DNA of 64,000 bases. It comes from Geoanaerobacter pelophilus. Its GTDB lineage: Bacteria > Desulfobacterota > Desulfuromonadia > Geobacterales > DSM-12255. The DNA is taken from positions 90,068-154,067 of the forward strand of contig NZ_JAHCVJ010000009.1 in the NCBI RefSeq assembly GCF_018476885.1, in the 5' to 3' direction. The notes below the pieces were generated by a model. It saw only the letters and a program-made list of their open reading frames with translations, had not been told where the DNA came from and made no database searches. Positions 48,235-57,897 of the stretch are shown here, piece after piece; the first letter of the stretch is position 1; the number at the start of each line of letters is the position of its first letter. The translations under genes were made by a program, and so were the position numbers.

Positions 48235-51200
48235 ATGAACCGTCCTGTCAAAGCGCTCTTAAGTGCGAAAGTTTCTCTTTTCGATGGGGTCATCGGCAAT
48301 TTGTTATGGCTGGTTTGTGTCATAACGCTCTGCGGTTTGCCTGCTCAAGGCTTTGCTTCCTCTGCAGAGTTGTTGCATAACAGCGCAAACCTCGGGACCA
48401 AATACGGAACCTGGGGTGCTGGCTATACCTGTCAGACCTGTCATGAAAAGGCAGCGTCAATGAACGTCAAGAAATTAAAGACTGTCATTGTTACGCCAAC
48501 AGGAGCGAGACAGGTAGTTTTCAACCGCTACACTGGTAGTGGCAATAATGCAGTCGGGATTTTCGGTAACGACGAGAGGACCGTAAATACGCAAACATCA
48601 AGAAATGTCTGCGAGGTTTGTCATCATAATACGGTATATCATCAGTACAGTGCCTCTAAGATCGGTGACAAGACCCATTCCTCCCATAAGAGCAACCGCA
48701 AGGACTGCACCGATTGCCATAAGCACAATGTCGGCTACAAACCACCCGATCCCAAGGCCTGCAACGTGTGTCACGGGTATCCCCCGACTGATAATTCCTA
48801 TTATGGTGGGCCTTCAGGCATGGTCACCCCACCAACTCTTGCGCTTGGGGGGACTGTTGATGCACCGCCGTCCAATATCGGCGCCCATAATAAACACAGG
48901 AATATCCTCGGATTTGAGTGCCAGGTTTGCCACAACAATTACGGCCATGGCTACGCCGGCAATGATATGATTGAGTTTGGTTTCAAGATTGACCAAAACA
49001 CCTGGCCGCCGTTCTCAGGCACTGTTACCAAGGGTGAAATCACCGGCACGAATGCTGCGAGTTTCCGAAACAACTATGCCTTAGCCCCAAATAATCCGGA
49101 AACCACCCTTAAGCGTGCCCCTGATGTTACAACCTGTAATGTCTACTGCCACGGTGGATTCTGGAACTATTCATCCGGAAGGGCTGCCAAGGCGGTGTCA
49201 TGGGTTCAGGGGCCTCTCGGCAGCTGCGAGACCTCTTCCTGCCATGGCACTACCCAGGCTAATCCGCCTACTTCGGTTATCATGGGGAATGTCTCAACCG
49301 GAGCCCACAAGACCCATGTCGGTAAGCTCGGCAACGACAAGGCGAAGTGCGCCTACTGTCACGACGATTACTACTCGCCTAGCCGGCATATGGTGAACGG
49401 GCGCGTCAAGATCAACCTTTCTGCACTCTCAGCTTCAGCTACCTATAAAAGCTTCAACCAGTTTTCAACTGCCTATCTTGCCACTACAGGGGCATATGGC
49501 AACTGCAGTAATGTCTATTGTCACAGCAATGTACAGTCCGCCAATGGTTCAGGTCCGGCATCCTCATATAAAACGGTAGCCTGGGGTGGCGACAGGGTAG
49601 GGTGCGATTCATGCCATGGGGGCACCCGCACCAATGCTTCGCCTATAGCTACTGGAACCCATGGCAAACATATATCGACCTACAGCTTCAGTTGCGGCGA
49701 TTGCCATAGCGGTGCAGGCAACGACCTTCCCTCTAAACACGCCGACTCGACGATTGACGTAGCTTTCAGCAGTAGTTTCGGCGGAAACTACAGCCAGAGT
49801 GCAAATGTGCCGGGTGATGGTTACGGGAGCTGTTCTGCTAATTACTGTCACAGTGACGGCAACGGCATCACGAAGAATGTTGGTTGGGGCGCCGGGACAT
49901 TGGGCTGCGCAGATTGTCACAAGGCCGATCTGGCCAGCGGAGCAGCGATAGATACCGGTAAACACAGCCAGCATATCAACCAGGCCGCAGTTCTCGGGAA
50001 AAATCTGAAGTGTGCTGATTGTCATGCCAATACTGTTAATAATGCCATGACGATCAGTAATGTTGCCAATCACGTCAATAAATTCAAAGATTTCTCCGGG
50101 GCTTTTGCCGGGAGAAACAGGGCTGCCTGTAATACCGCCTACTGTCACAGCGACGGCAAAGGGTCTGCCGGGGTAAACGTGGACTGGGTTAGCGGTCCTG
50201 CCATTAACGACTGCAAGGGGTGCCATGGTTCAGATTCTGCGCCGGCCTTTACCTCGATTGCCGGTGAGCCGAACTATGCCAATACCGGTGCAGGCACTGC
50301 CCGGGCCAATAGCCACCAGCGGCATATGGGTGGTTCCGGGGCCACTGCTTGTATCTTCTGCCATAATGATACCGTCAATGCATCGGGTGCTCTGATTACT
50401 ACCACTCTCCATCTTGATGGAACACGCAGCGTTGCTGCCGGTGGCGGTAGGAGCTTCAGTTATGACTCGGCAACAAATACCTGTTCTTCGATCAGTTGTC
50501 ACGGTGGGCCGTCTCCTGCCCGGTGGGGGCAGTCCTTCCCGTCCGACTGTACCGGCTGCCACGGCAACAATGCCGCCAGCTCCATTCCGCAGACATCCGG
50601 CAAGCATGCCGCTCACATGAACAACGCTGCAGTGCTTGGGACAAATTACGGGTGCGTGACCTGTCACGCACTGACCGTTGGGACTGATCGATCCATAGTT
50701 GATCCGGCCTACCACGGTAACGGTTACAAGAACTACACCGGTCCGCTTGCCGGTGGTCGTTCCAGCTATACAACCGCAAATGGCGTCTGTTCGGCTTCCT
50801 ACTGTCATTCCGATGGCAAGAGTGTTCAGAAAGACATGACTGCCACTAACTGGAAATCCTCAGCAACACTGGACTGCAAAGGGTGTCATGGTTCTGATCT
50901 CTCGCCAGCGTTCAGTTCGACAGCCGGCGAGCCGAACTATGCCAGCACCGGAGCCGGTACGGCACGGGCCAACAGCCACCAGAACCATGTTGACACCGGG
51001 GCTGCCGCTTGTATCAACTGTCACGCTGCTACCGTTGCTGTCGATGGAACCTCCCTTGTTGGTAGTCATACCAACCGGGTGATCGATGTGGTGCCGGGCA
51101 ACAGCAAGAGCTTCACCTGGGTCGCGACAGGCAAGACCTGCAGCGATATCAGTTGTCACGGCGGCAAGGGGTCATTCACCCAGACCTGGGGTGCCCCGCT

Positions 51201-53562
51201 AACTGCCAACTGTCTCGGTTGCCACGGCAACAATGTGGCGAGCGGCATCCCGATTGCCTCCGGCAGTCATACCGCCCATATTAACAACTCACTCCTGCTC
51301 GGCAGCAACTACAGCTGCACCGAGTGCCACGCCAAGACCATCAACCCGGACGAACGATCATTCGCCTATCCTGCCAACCATGGCAACGGCTACCGCAACT
51401 TCTCCGGTGTCCGGGCCGGCGGTGACGCCTCTTATTCAAGTGCAACCGGCGTTTGTTCCGCAACCTATTGCCACACCGACGGTAAAGGCACACCGAAGAT
51501 GGCTGTTGCCAGCGGCTGGAACAGTGGCGCCAACCTTAACTGTACCGGATGTCATGGCTCGGATGCTGCACCGGCCTTTGCCTCTGCCGCCGGTGAGCCG
51601 AACTACCTCAATGCCGGAACTGCCCAGCCCAAGGCCAACAGTCACCAGAAGCATGTAGGTGTGTCCGCTCAGTCTTCAACTTGTGTCTATTGCCATGGTA
51701 CCACCGTAAATGCGGCCGGTACTGCCATTATCGCTAATCACACCGACCGGGTGATCAATGTTGACCAGGGTGGCGGCAAGACATTTGTCTGGACCCAGGG
51801 GTCTAAAACCTGCGCCACTATCAGCTGTCACGGTAACGGTTCCCCATCGGTTCAGTGGGGCCAGCAGCTACCGGCTGATTGTACCGGTTGTCATGGCGGC
51901 AACGGAAGCTCTGCCAGTCCACTCGCCACTGGACAGCACTCAGCTCATATCAACAATGCGGGTGTTCTGGGGACAAACTTTGGCTGTATTGACTGTCACA
52001 GCGTTACTGTGTCCGGCGATACGTCAGTAAGCAACAGTGCGAAGCATGCCAATGGCTTCGTCAATTATTCTGGAACACTTGCTGGCACGAACTCCTCCTC
52101 ATGTGCAACAGCGTATTGCCATTCGGACGGCAAGGGGAGTGCCGGCAGGGTGGTCAGCTGGACAACCGGGCCGGCGCTCGGCTGCGACGGTTGCCATGGT
52201 GCCGCTTCAGGCGCCGGCACTTTCACTAGTGTTGCCGGAGAGCCGAACTATACCACTGAGGCTGGTTTGAGAGCCAACAGCCACGATAATCACACCAAAA
52301 AGATAACCGGCCAGATCGGCGCCGCTTCCTGCGATATCTGCCATACCAACACGGTCATTGGAGCCGGAACTGCAATCAAGGCGGCTTCTGCTCACATGAA
52401 CCGTCAGATCGATATCGATTTCAATAGATCAAAAGAGACCACCGCGGTTTGGACTAAAGGCAGTCGGACCTGCTCAAACATTGCGTGCCACAATGGCGGT
52501 TCCGCGGTTTGGGGGGATGCCTCTAGCGCTGGTTGCCGCGTTTGCCATCCGTCGCTGTCCGCTGCTCACACGGCGCACATCGGCGATCTGATGAGTAGCG
52601 GCCTGGTCACCATGTATAACTACACGGCAAACAGGTCAGCCGGATCGGTTTACCGTTATGGCTGTGCCAACTGCCATCCGACTGATACGGCGAAGCACCG
52701 CAACGGTACAGTGGATATCGACGTATCAAGCAACAAGGCGGGCCGGAGCTATCTGGGCAGCCTGAATACCCTTGTTACTAGCGCTTCAGCGGGATACACG
52801 CGAACCTCTTCCACGCAGTTTACCTGCGACCTGGTATACTGCCATTCCAACGGTAAGAGCCTGGCGCAGGTCGCCGGCGATTACCGCCAGTCCCCGAACT
52901 GGTATGGCGGCAGCTATACCGGCAACAAGTGCGGCATGTGCCATGACAACCCGCCACAGTATGCCGGACAGTCCCATTATGTTGCCGACAGTTCACTTGG
53001 CAGCAATGGCAGACCATTCGCCTGGGAAAGCGCGCACCTGGTGGGGATCCATTTCAAAAACACCACAAAGGGTAACAAGCAGAACGGTTTCCTCGGTTAT
53101 TCCTCTTCGGGGAGCATGGCCCACGGCAACCAGGCGGTTGCAACCACCATAAGCTGCAATCTCTGTCATAGCGGGGTGGTAAGCAATACCCAGATTGATA
53201 CCTATGCCATGAACGGGACTTCCAGCAAATTCCGCTGCGGCAGCTGTCATACCGCAGCAACACGGACACCGCTGCAACCGGGCCAGATCGTCAACACCTC
53301 GATGCATATCAACGGGGTCAAAGATGTGATGTTTGCACCGGTTACGGTCAAGACCAAGGCACAACTAGCCAATGTGGCCAATGCCCTTGGCTGGAACCGC
53401 CATGGTAACTACAAGACCTCCGATTCATATGACAGTTTCGATCTGAGCGTATCCTCCTGGGATCCTCAGTCCAAGACCTGTCTCACCGCTTGTCACGTCA
53501 ACCAGCCAGGAATCACCTGGGGCGCGGGGCTGCAATGCTCAAGCTGCCATGCGAACCAGTGA
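48235..53562 (+). CDS. Giant multihaem cytochrome c, 44 haem-binding motifs
   Basis: A 1775-aa exported protein. The signal peptide ends near LPAQGFASSA, then LLHNSANLG and the first CxxCH. By my count there are 44 haem motifs: 30 CxxCH, 12 CxxxxCH (for example CSNVYCH, CSASYCH, CSNIACH) and 2 CxxxCH (CNVYCH, CLTACH). After an N-terminal block (five CxxCH), three-haem modules alternate (one with AGEPNY, ANSH and a CxxxxCH-DGK segment; one with SCHG..., TGxHxxHINN). A conserved C-terminal region of ~330 residues with NPPQYAGQSHY is shared with the next gene. It is probably periplasmic or surface electron-transfer protein; no membrane anchor is seen. Confidence 0.92.
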   Translation: MNRPVKALLSAKVSLFDGVIGNLLWLVCVITLCGLPAQGFASSAELLHNSANLGTKYGTWGAGYTCQTCHEKAASMNVKKLKTVIVTPTGARQVVFNRYTGSGNNAVGIFGNDERTVNTQTSRNVCEVCHHNTVYHQYSASKIGDKTHSSHKSNRKDCTDCHKHNVGYKPPDPKACNVCHGYPPTDNSYYGGPSGMVTPPTLALGGTVDAPPSNIGAHNKHRNILGFECQVCHNNYGHGYAGNDMIEFGFKIDQNTWPPFSGTVTKGEITGTNAASFRNNYALAPNNPETTLKRAPDVTTCNVYCHGGFWNYSSGRAAKAVSWVQGPLGSCETSSCHGTTQANPPTSVIMGNVSTGAHKTHVGKLGNDKAKCAYCHDDYYSPSRHMVNGRVKINLSALSASATYKSFNQFSTAYLATTGAYGNCSNVYCHSNVQSANGSGPASSYKTVAWGGDRVGCDSCHGGTRTNASPIATGTHGKHISTYSFSCGDCHSGAGNDLPSKHADSTIDVAFSSSFGGNYSQSANVPGDGYGSCSANYCHSDGNGITKNVGWGAGTLGCADCHKADLASGAAIDTGKHSQHINQAAVLGKNLKCADCHANTVNNAMTISNVANHVNKFKDFSGAFAGRNRAACNTAYCHSDGKGSAGVNVDWVSGPAINDCKGCHGSDSAPAFTSIAGEPNYANTGAGTARANSHQRHMGGSGATACIFCHNDTVNASGALITTTLHLDGTRSVAAGGGRSFSYDSATNTCSSISCHGGPSPARWGQSFPSDCTGCHGNNAASSIPQTSGKHAAHMNNAAVLGTNYGCVTCHALTVGTDRSIVDPAYHGNGYKNYTGPLAGGRSSYTTANGVCSASYCHSDGKSVQKDMTATNWKSSATLDCKGCHGSDLSPAFSSTAGEPNYASTGAGTARANSHQNHVDTGAAACINCHAATVAVDGTSLVGSHTNRVIDVVPGNSKSFTWVATGKTCSDISCHGGKGSFTQTWGAPLTANCLGCHGNNVASGIPIASGSHTAHINNSLLLGSNYSCTECHAKTINPDERSFAYPANHGNGYRNFSGVRAGGDASYSSATGVCSATYCHTDGKGTPKMAVASGWNSGANLNCTGCHGSDAAPAFASAAGEPNYLNAGTAQPKANSHQKHVGVSAQSSTCVYCHGTTVNAAGTAIIANHTDRVINVDQGGGKTFVWTQGSKTCATISCHGNGSPSVQWGQQLPADCTGCHGGNGSSASPLATGQHSAHINNAGVLGTNFGCIDCHSVTVSGDTSVSNSAKHANGFVNYSGTLAGTNSSSCATAYCHSDGKGSAGRVVSWTTGPALGCDGCHGAASGAGTFTSVAGEPNYTTEAGLRANSHDNHTKKITGQIGAASCDICHTNTVIGAGTAIKAASAHMNRQIDIDFNRSKETTAVWTKGSRTCSNIACHNGGSAVWGDASSAGCRVCHPSLSAAHTAHIGDLMSSGLVTMYNYTANRSAGSVYRYGCANCHPTDTAKHRNGTVDIDVSSNKAGRSYLGSLNTLVTSASAGYTRTSSTQFTCDLVYCHSNGKSLAQVAGDYRQSPNWYGGSYTGNKCGMCHDNPPQYAGQSHYVADSSLGSNGRPFAWESAHLVGIHFKNTTKGNKQNGFLGYSSSGSMAHGNQAVATTISCNLCHSGVVSNTQIDTYAMNGTSSKFRCGSCHTAATRTPLQPGQIVNTSMHINGVKDVMFAPVTVKTKAQLANVANALGWNRHGNYKTSDSYDSFDLSVSSWDPQSKTCLTACHVNQPGITWGAGLQCSSCHANQ

Positions 53563-53573
53563 GGGGGACGGAC

Positions 53574-56500
53574 ATGAGATCTATTTTTTCGAGAGTGTCA
53601 ATCATGAATTCTAGGGCTGTTGAATGTACCATGCACTTATTGTTGCTGGTTGTGCTGGCAACTCTTGTTGTGCCGTCACTGGCTGCTGCTACCGACCTGA
53701 TTCACAATAGTGCCGACACCGCATCAAACAAGTGGCAGGCCCAGGGAGGCTGGGGCGTGGCCGGCGGCAAATATGGCAAGTTCACCTGCAGCACTTGCCA
53801 TGCCCCGGATTCAGGCAACACCAAGAACATCAAGACCGTTATCAGCACCATGAACGGAGACGCCTGGCCGAATGGCTCGCAGGACGTGCAGGTTGTCTTC
53901 CTCAACCAGACCAGTATGGGCGATGACAGCAAAGCCCGGAGCAATTCCAACCGAATCTGCGAGGTTTGCCACAGCCAGAACCGGTTCCATAACTTCAATA
54001 CCACCAATAATACCGAAGGCCTTGGGCATCCGACTCCCAAGGAAGTCTGCACGTCATGCCACAAGCACAACACCGGGTTCAAAGCCGGTTGCGGCGGTTG
54101 CCACGGCAACCCGCCAACCTCAGCTGTTTTCGGTACCAATACCGGCCTGATCGGCCTGCCGCGGCCTTCAAGAACTCTTGAACCGGGGCAGGTGGGCGCG
54201 CATCATACCCACACCCAGGTGCGGAATATGGTCTGCGATACCTGCCACTATATCGATAATGGCGGCATCAAGATGCCTAATCAGAGCGGCACCATCCAGA
54301 TCGGCTTTTTCGGCTTCGGCGGCAGGGTAACCAACGGTATTTATGTCCCGTACTCGTCCGCCACCAGAGGCTATTCCTTTGCGTCAGGAACTGCGCAGAC
54401 CGTTATCGCTGCCGCCAAAACCACCTATGCTGAGGCCAATCGCTGTCAGAATGTATACTGCCATGGTGGCGGCGCCCCAGGCCATGCTCCTCTCGGCGGC
54501 GGACTCAACCAGCAGCCTCGCTGGGATGCCCAGGGGCAGAATGCCTGTGGCAACTGTCACGGCACCACCAATGATAATCCGCCGACCCTCGGCAGCCATG
54601 TGAAACATACCGGCTCTGCCGCCGGATTCAACGGTTATGCGTTCCAGTGCGCTACCTGCCATCCTGCCACGGACGTATCGCATGTCCAGGGGAGCGTTCG
54701 CTGGCAGTTCGGCGCCAATGGCGATCCGCGTGTTGCCGCAGCGCTTTACCGGGCTGCCGGATCACTTGCAGACGAACATGCGGGAGCGACCAGCGATCTT
54801 GCCCCGAGCCAGTCCTATGGCCAGTGCAGCAATGTCGCCTGCCACAGCGACGGCAAAAACGGTTCGCCAAGAATCATCCCGGTGTGGGGGGACAGTTCCT
54901 TCCCAACCGACTGCTCCGGCTGCCACGGCGGGGCAACAGGAAGTGTGTCGCCAATAACAACCGGCAGGCACACCGCTCATATCAACAACGCTGCTCTGCT
55001 CGGCAGCAACTTTGCCTGCGACGCCTGCCACGCCAGGACCGTCAGCGGCAACACCACTTTGAGCAACAAGGCGAACCATGTCAATCTGCTGGTCGACTAT
55101 TCCGGTGCCAAGGCCGGCAACGGCTCAACGTATTCGGCAGCTAATGGTGTTTGTTCCGCCTCGTACTGCCACACTGACGGCAAGGGCACCCAGAAAATAA
55201 CCGCTGCAACCGGCTGGAACAGCGGCGTTTCCCTTGATTGCACCGGGTGCCACGGCAGTGATGCTGCTCCGGACTTTGCTTCAACTGCCGGCGAGCCTAA
55301 CTATGTCACGACAGCTGCTGGTGCTGCCAAAGCCAACAGCCACAAGAAACATGTGGGTAGCGCCGGTGCCGCAACCTGTGTTTACTGCCACGGCGCCACG
55401 GTATCCGCTGCCGGTACTGCCATAATCGGCAATCATACCAACAGGGTTATTGATGTTCAGAAAGGCGGCGGCAAGAACTTTGACTATATCGGCGCCAAGA
55501 CCTGCTCGAATATCAGTTGCCACGGCACCGGTTCGGTAAACGCGGTGTGGGGCGACACCTTTCCGTCCGATTGCACCGGATGCCACGGTGGCAACGCTTC
55601 TACCGGGGCAAAATGGATCAAGACCGGGATGCATTCTCAGCATCTTAATAATGCCGCGGTGAATGGCATAAACTTTGGTTGCGCCGAGTGTCATGCCGCC
55701 ACTGTCAACTCTGATCAAGCCATTACCAACCCGTTGCTGCACGGTAACGGCTTTACCGATCTCTCCGGGGCCCGTTCGGGCAAGAACAGCGCTGCCTGCA
55801 GCTCTGCTTACTGCCATTCAGACGGCAAAGGCGGGGCAGGGATGTCAGTCAGCTGGACAGCCGGGCCGGCAATCAACAACTGTAAAGGGTGCCACGGCGC
55901 ATCTTTGTCGCCGGCATTTACCAGCGTTGCCGGAGAGCCGAATTACCCCAGCGCCTCGCAGGGGACACTGTATGCCAACAGCCATGAAAAGCATGTCGGC
56001 GTTTCCGGGGCTACAACCTGCGTTTATTGCCACTCAGCCACTACGGTGGACGGGGTATCGATCGCCACAGCAGCAAATCACTTGAACCGTGCCATAGAGG
56101 TTGTTCAAGGGGGCGGGAAAGAATTCGTTTACGCCGGCGGCAAAACCTGCTCAAACATCAGCTGTCATGGCACCGGTTCGGCTGATGCCGTTTGGGGCGC
56201 AACCATGCCGGTTGACTGCACTGGCTGTCATGGCGGCAATGCCTCCAGCGCCAACCCGATAGTTACCGGCAAGCACGCCGCCCATATCAATCAGGCCGCC
56301 GTTCTCGGTAACAATATCGCGTGTGCGGCCTGCCATAGCCGTACTGTTGCGACCGACCGGTCGATTGCCAACATCGGCAACCATGGCAACGGTTTCAAGG
56401 ACTATAGCGGCAGTTATGCTGGAAAGAACATTGCTGCATGCAATGCCGCCTACTGCCATTCGGATGGCAAGGGCGGTCCTGGAGTTGCGGTCAGCTGGAC

Positions 56501-57887
56501 AGCAGGTCCGGCCATTGACAACTGCATTGGTTGTCACGGCGCGTCAACCGGCACCGGCACTTTCACCAGCATTGCCGGAGAGCCGAACTACGGCAATGCC
56601 GGGATCAACCAGCTGTATGCCAACAGCCACAAGGCGCATACGGCAACGGGTGCTGCCAGCTGCGATACCTGCCATACCGATACGGTGGTGACTGACGGCA
56701 CGGCGATCAAAGCCGGATCACTCCACCTGAACGGCACCAGGAACGTCGGTTTCAACCGCGCCAAAGAGGCAACCGCATCGTGGAACGGCACAAACGTCTG
56801 CTCCAACATCACCTGTCACAGCGGCGGCAATGCTACCTGGGGTGATCCGACCAGCGCCGGCTGCAAGGTTTGCCATGGCAATCTCTCAGCGAGCCACTCC
56901 AAGCATATCGGCAATCTCATTGATAGCGGTATTGTTACCTTCTACCAGTACACGGCCAACAAGTCGGTCGGCTCAACCTATCGTTTTGGCTGCGCCAACT
57001 GCCATCCTACCGACCCGGCAAAGCATCGCAACGGTACGGTTGACTTGACGCTGGCCGCCAACAAGGCAGGCGGCAGCTATCTGAACAGTCTCAATAATCT
57101 CAATACCACCGATTCGGCAGGATTTACCAAAGGCAGTGGCAGCCTCACCTGCGAGACAGTGTATTGCCACTCCAATGGGCGCACCCTGTCTCTAGCGCTT
57201 GCCGATTACCGGCAGACCCCCAACTGGTACGGCGGCAGTTTCGGGGCAAACCGTTGCGGTTCGTGCCACGACAACCCACCGCAGTATGCTGGCCAGTCGC
57301 ACTACAACCCCCAGACAGCGATCGGCAATGTCGGCAAGGCTCCATACCGCGAAACCGGACACATGGTCGGCATTCACTTTGTGAATACCGGCAAGGGGAA
57401 CAAGCAGAACGGTTTCCTCGGATTTTCATCTTCAGGCAACATGGCCCACGGCAACAGCGCATTTGCCTCAACAATCGCCTGTTATACCTGTCATAGCGGC
57501 ATAGTGAGCAGCACTGTCATTGATACCTACGCCATGGACGGGAGCAGCAGCCTGTTCCGTTGCGGCAGTTGCCATACTCAGTCAACGCGCACACAATTGC
57601 AGCCAGGCCAGATCGCCAATACTAGCCTGCATGTCAACGGTTCAAAGGATGTCCAATTTGCGCCGATAGTATTTAAGACAAAGGCACAGCTTTCCAATGT
57701 TGCCAATGCCCTTGGCTGGACGCGTAACGGCAATTACAAATCTGCAGATTCCTACGACAGTTTCGATCTTAGCGTTGCTACATGGAATCCGGCCACCAAG
57801 ACCTGTCTGACTGCCTGCCATGTCAACCAGCCTGATATCACCTGGGGCGCTCAGCTCAAGTGTGTCAGCTGTCATGCACGGCAGTAA
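53574..57887 (+). CDS. Giant multihaem cytochrome c, 35 haem-binding motifs
   Basis: A 1437-aa protein of the same family and layout as the preceding gene. The signal peptide ends SLAAATDLIHNS; then the first CxxCH cluster (CSTCH, CEVCH, CTSCH, CGGCH, CDTCH). I count 35 motifs: 25 CxxCH, 9 CxxxxCH and 1 CxxxCH (CLTACH). The same alternating three-haem modules and the shared C-terminal block (ANRCGSCHDNPPQYAGQSHY; NGFLGFSSSGNMAHG) occur. The start is ATG 53574, with GAGGGGGACGGAC upstream; the longer frame from 53490 would overlap the first gene's end. The gene starts 11 bases after it and ends 10 bases before the third, so all three are one operon. Confidence 0.92.
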   Translation: MRSIFSRVSIMNSRAVECTMHLLLLVVLATLVVPSLAAATDLIHNSADTASNKWQAQGGWGVAGGKYGKFTCSTCHAPDSGNTKNIKTVISTMNGDAWPNGSQDVQVVFLNQTSMGDDSKARSNSNRICEVCHSQNRFHNFNTTNNTEGLGHPTPKEVCTSCHKHNTGFKAGCGGCHGNPPTSAVFGTNTGLIGLPRPSRTLEPGQVGAHHTHTQVRNMVCDTCHYIDNGGIKMPNQSGTIQIGFFGFGGRVTNGIYVPYSSATRGYSFASGTAQTVIAAAKTTYAEANRCQNVYCHGGGAPGHAPLGGGLNQQPRWDAQGQNACGNCHGTTNDNPPTLGSHVKHTGSAAGFNGYAFQCATCHPATDVSHVQGSVRWQFGANGDPRVAAALYRAAGSLADEHAGATSDLAPSQSYGQCSNVACHSDGKNGSPRIIPVWGDSSFPTDCSGCHGGATGSVSPITTGRHTAHINNAALLGSNFACDACHARTVSGNTTLSNKANHVNLLVDYSGAKAGNGSTYSAANGVCSASYCHTDGKGTQKITAATGWNSGVSLDCTGCHGSDAAPDFASTAGEPNYVTTAAGAAKANSHKKHVGSAGAATCVYCHGATVSAAGTAIIGNHTNRVIDVQKGGGKNFDYIGAKTCSNISCHGTGSVNAVWGDTFPSDCTGCHGGNASTGAKWIKTGMHSQHLNNAAVNGINFGCAECHAATVNSDQAITNPLLHGNGFTDLSGARSGKNSAACSSAYCHSDGKGGAGMSVSWTAGPAINNCKGCHGASLSPAFTSVAGEPNYPSASQGTLYANSHEKHVGVSGATTCVYCHSATTVDGVSIATAANHLNRAIEVVQGGGKEFVYAGGKTCSNISCHGTGSADAVWGATMPVDCTGCHGGNASSANPIVTGKHAAHINQAAVLGNNIACAACHSRTVATDRSIANIGNHGNGFKDYSGSYAGKNIAACNAAYCHSDGKGGPGVAVSWTAGPAIDNCIGCHGASTGTGTFTSIAGEPNYGNAGINQLYANSHKAHTATGAASCDTCHTDTVVTDGTAIKAGSLHLNGTRNVGFNRAKEATASWNGTNVCSNITCHSGGNATWGDPTSAGCKVCHGNLSASHSKHIGNLIDSGIVTFYQYTANKSVGSTYRFGCANCHPTDPAKHRNGTVDLTLAANKAGGSYLNSLNNLNTTDSAGFTKGSGSLTCETVYCHSNGRTLSLALADYRQTPNWYGGSFGANRCGSCHDNPPQYAGQSHYNPQTAIGNVGKAPYRETGHMVGIHFVNTGKGNKQNGFLGFSSSGNMAHGNSAFASTIACYTCHSGIVSSTVIDTYAMDGSSSLFRCGSCHTQSTRTQLQPGQIANTSLHVNGSKDVQFAPIVFKTKAQLSNVANALGWTRNGNYKSADSYDSFDLSVATWNPATKTCLTACHVNQPDITWGAQLKCVSCHARQ

Positions 57888-57897
57888 GGGGGGAATC

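Noticed and set aside
49609..50808. Two long minus-strand frames inside the first cytochrome
   Set aside because: They mirror the repetitive codon use of the haem modules and have no family similarity; the + strand frame has 44 ordered haem motifs.
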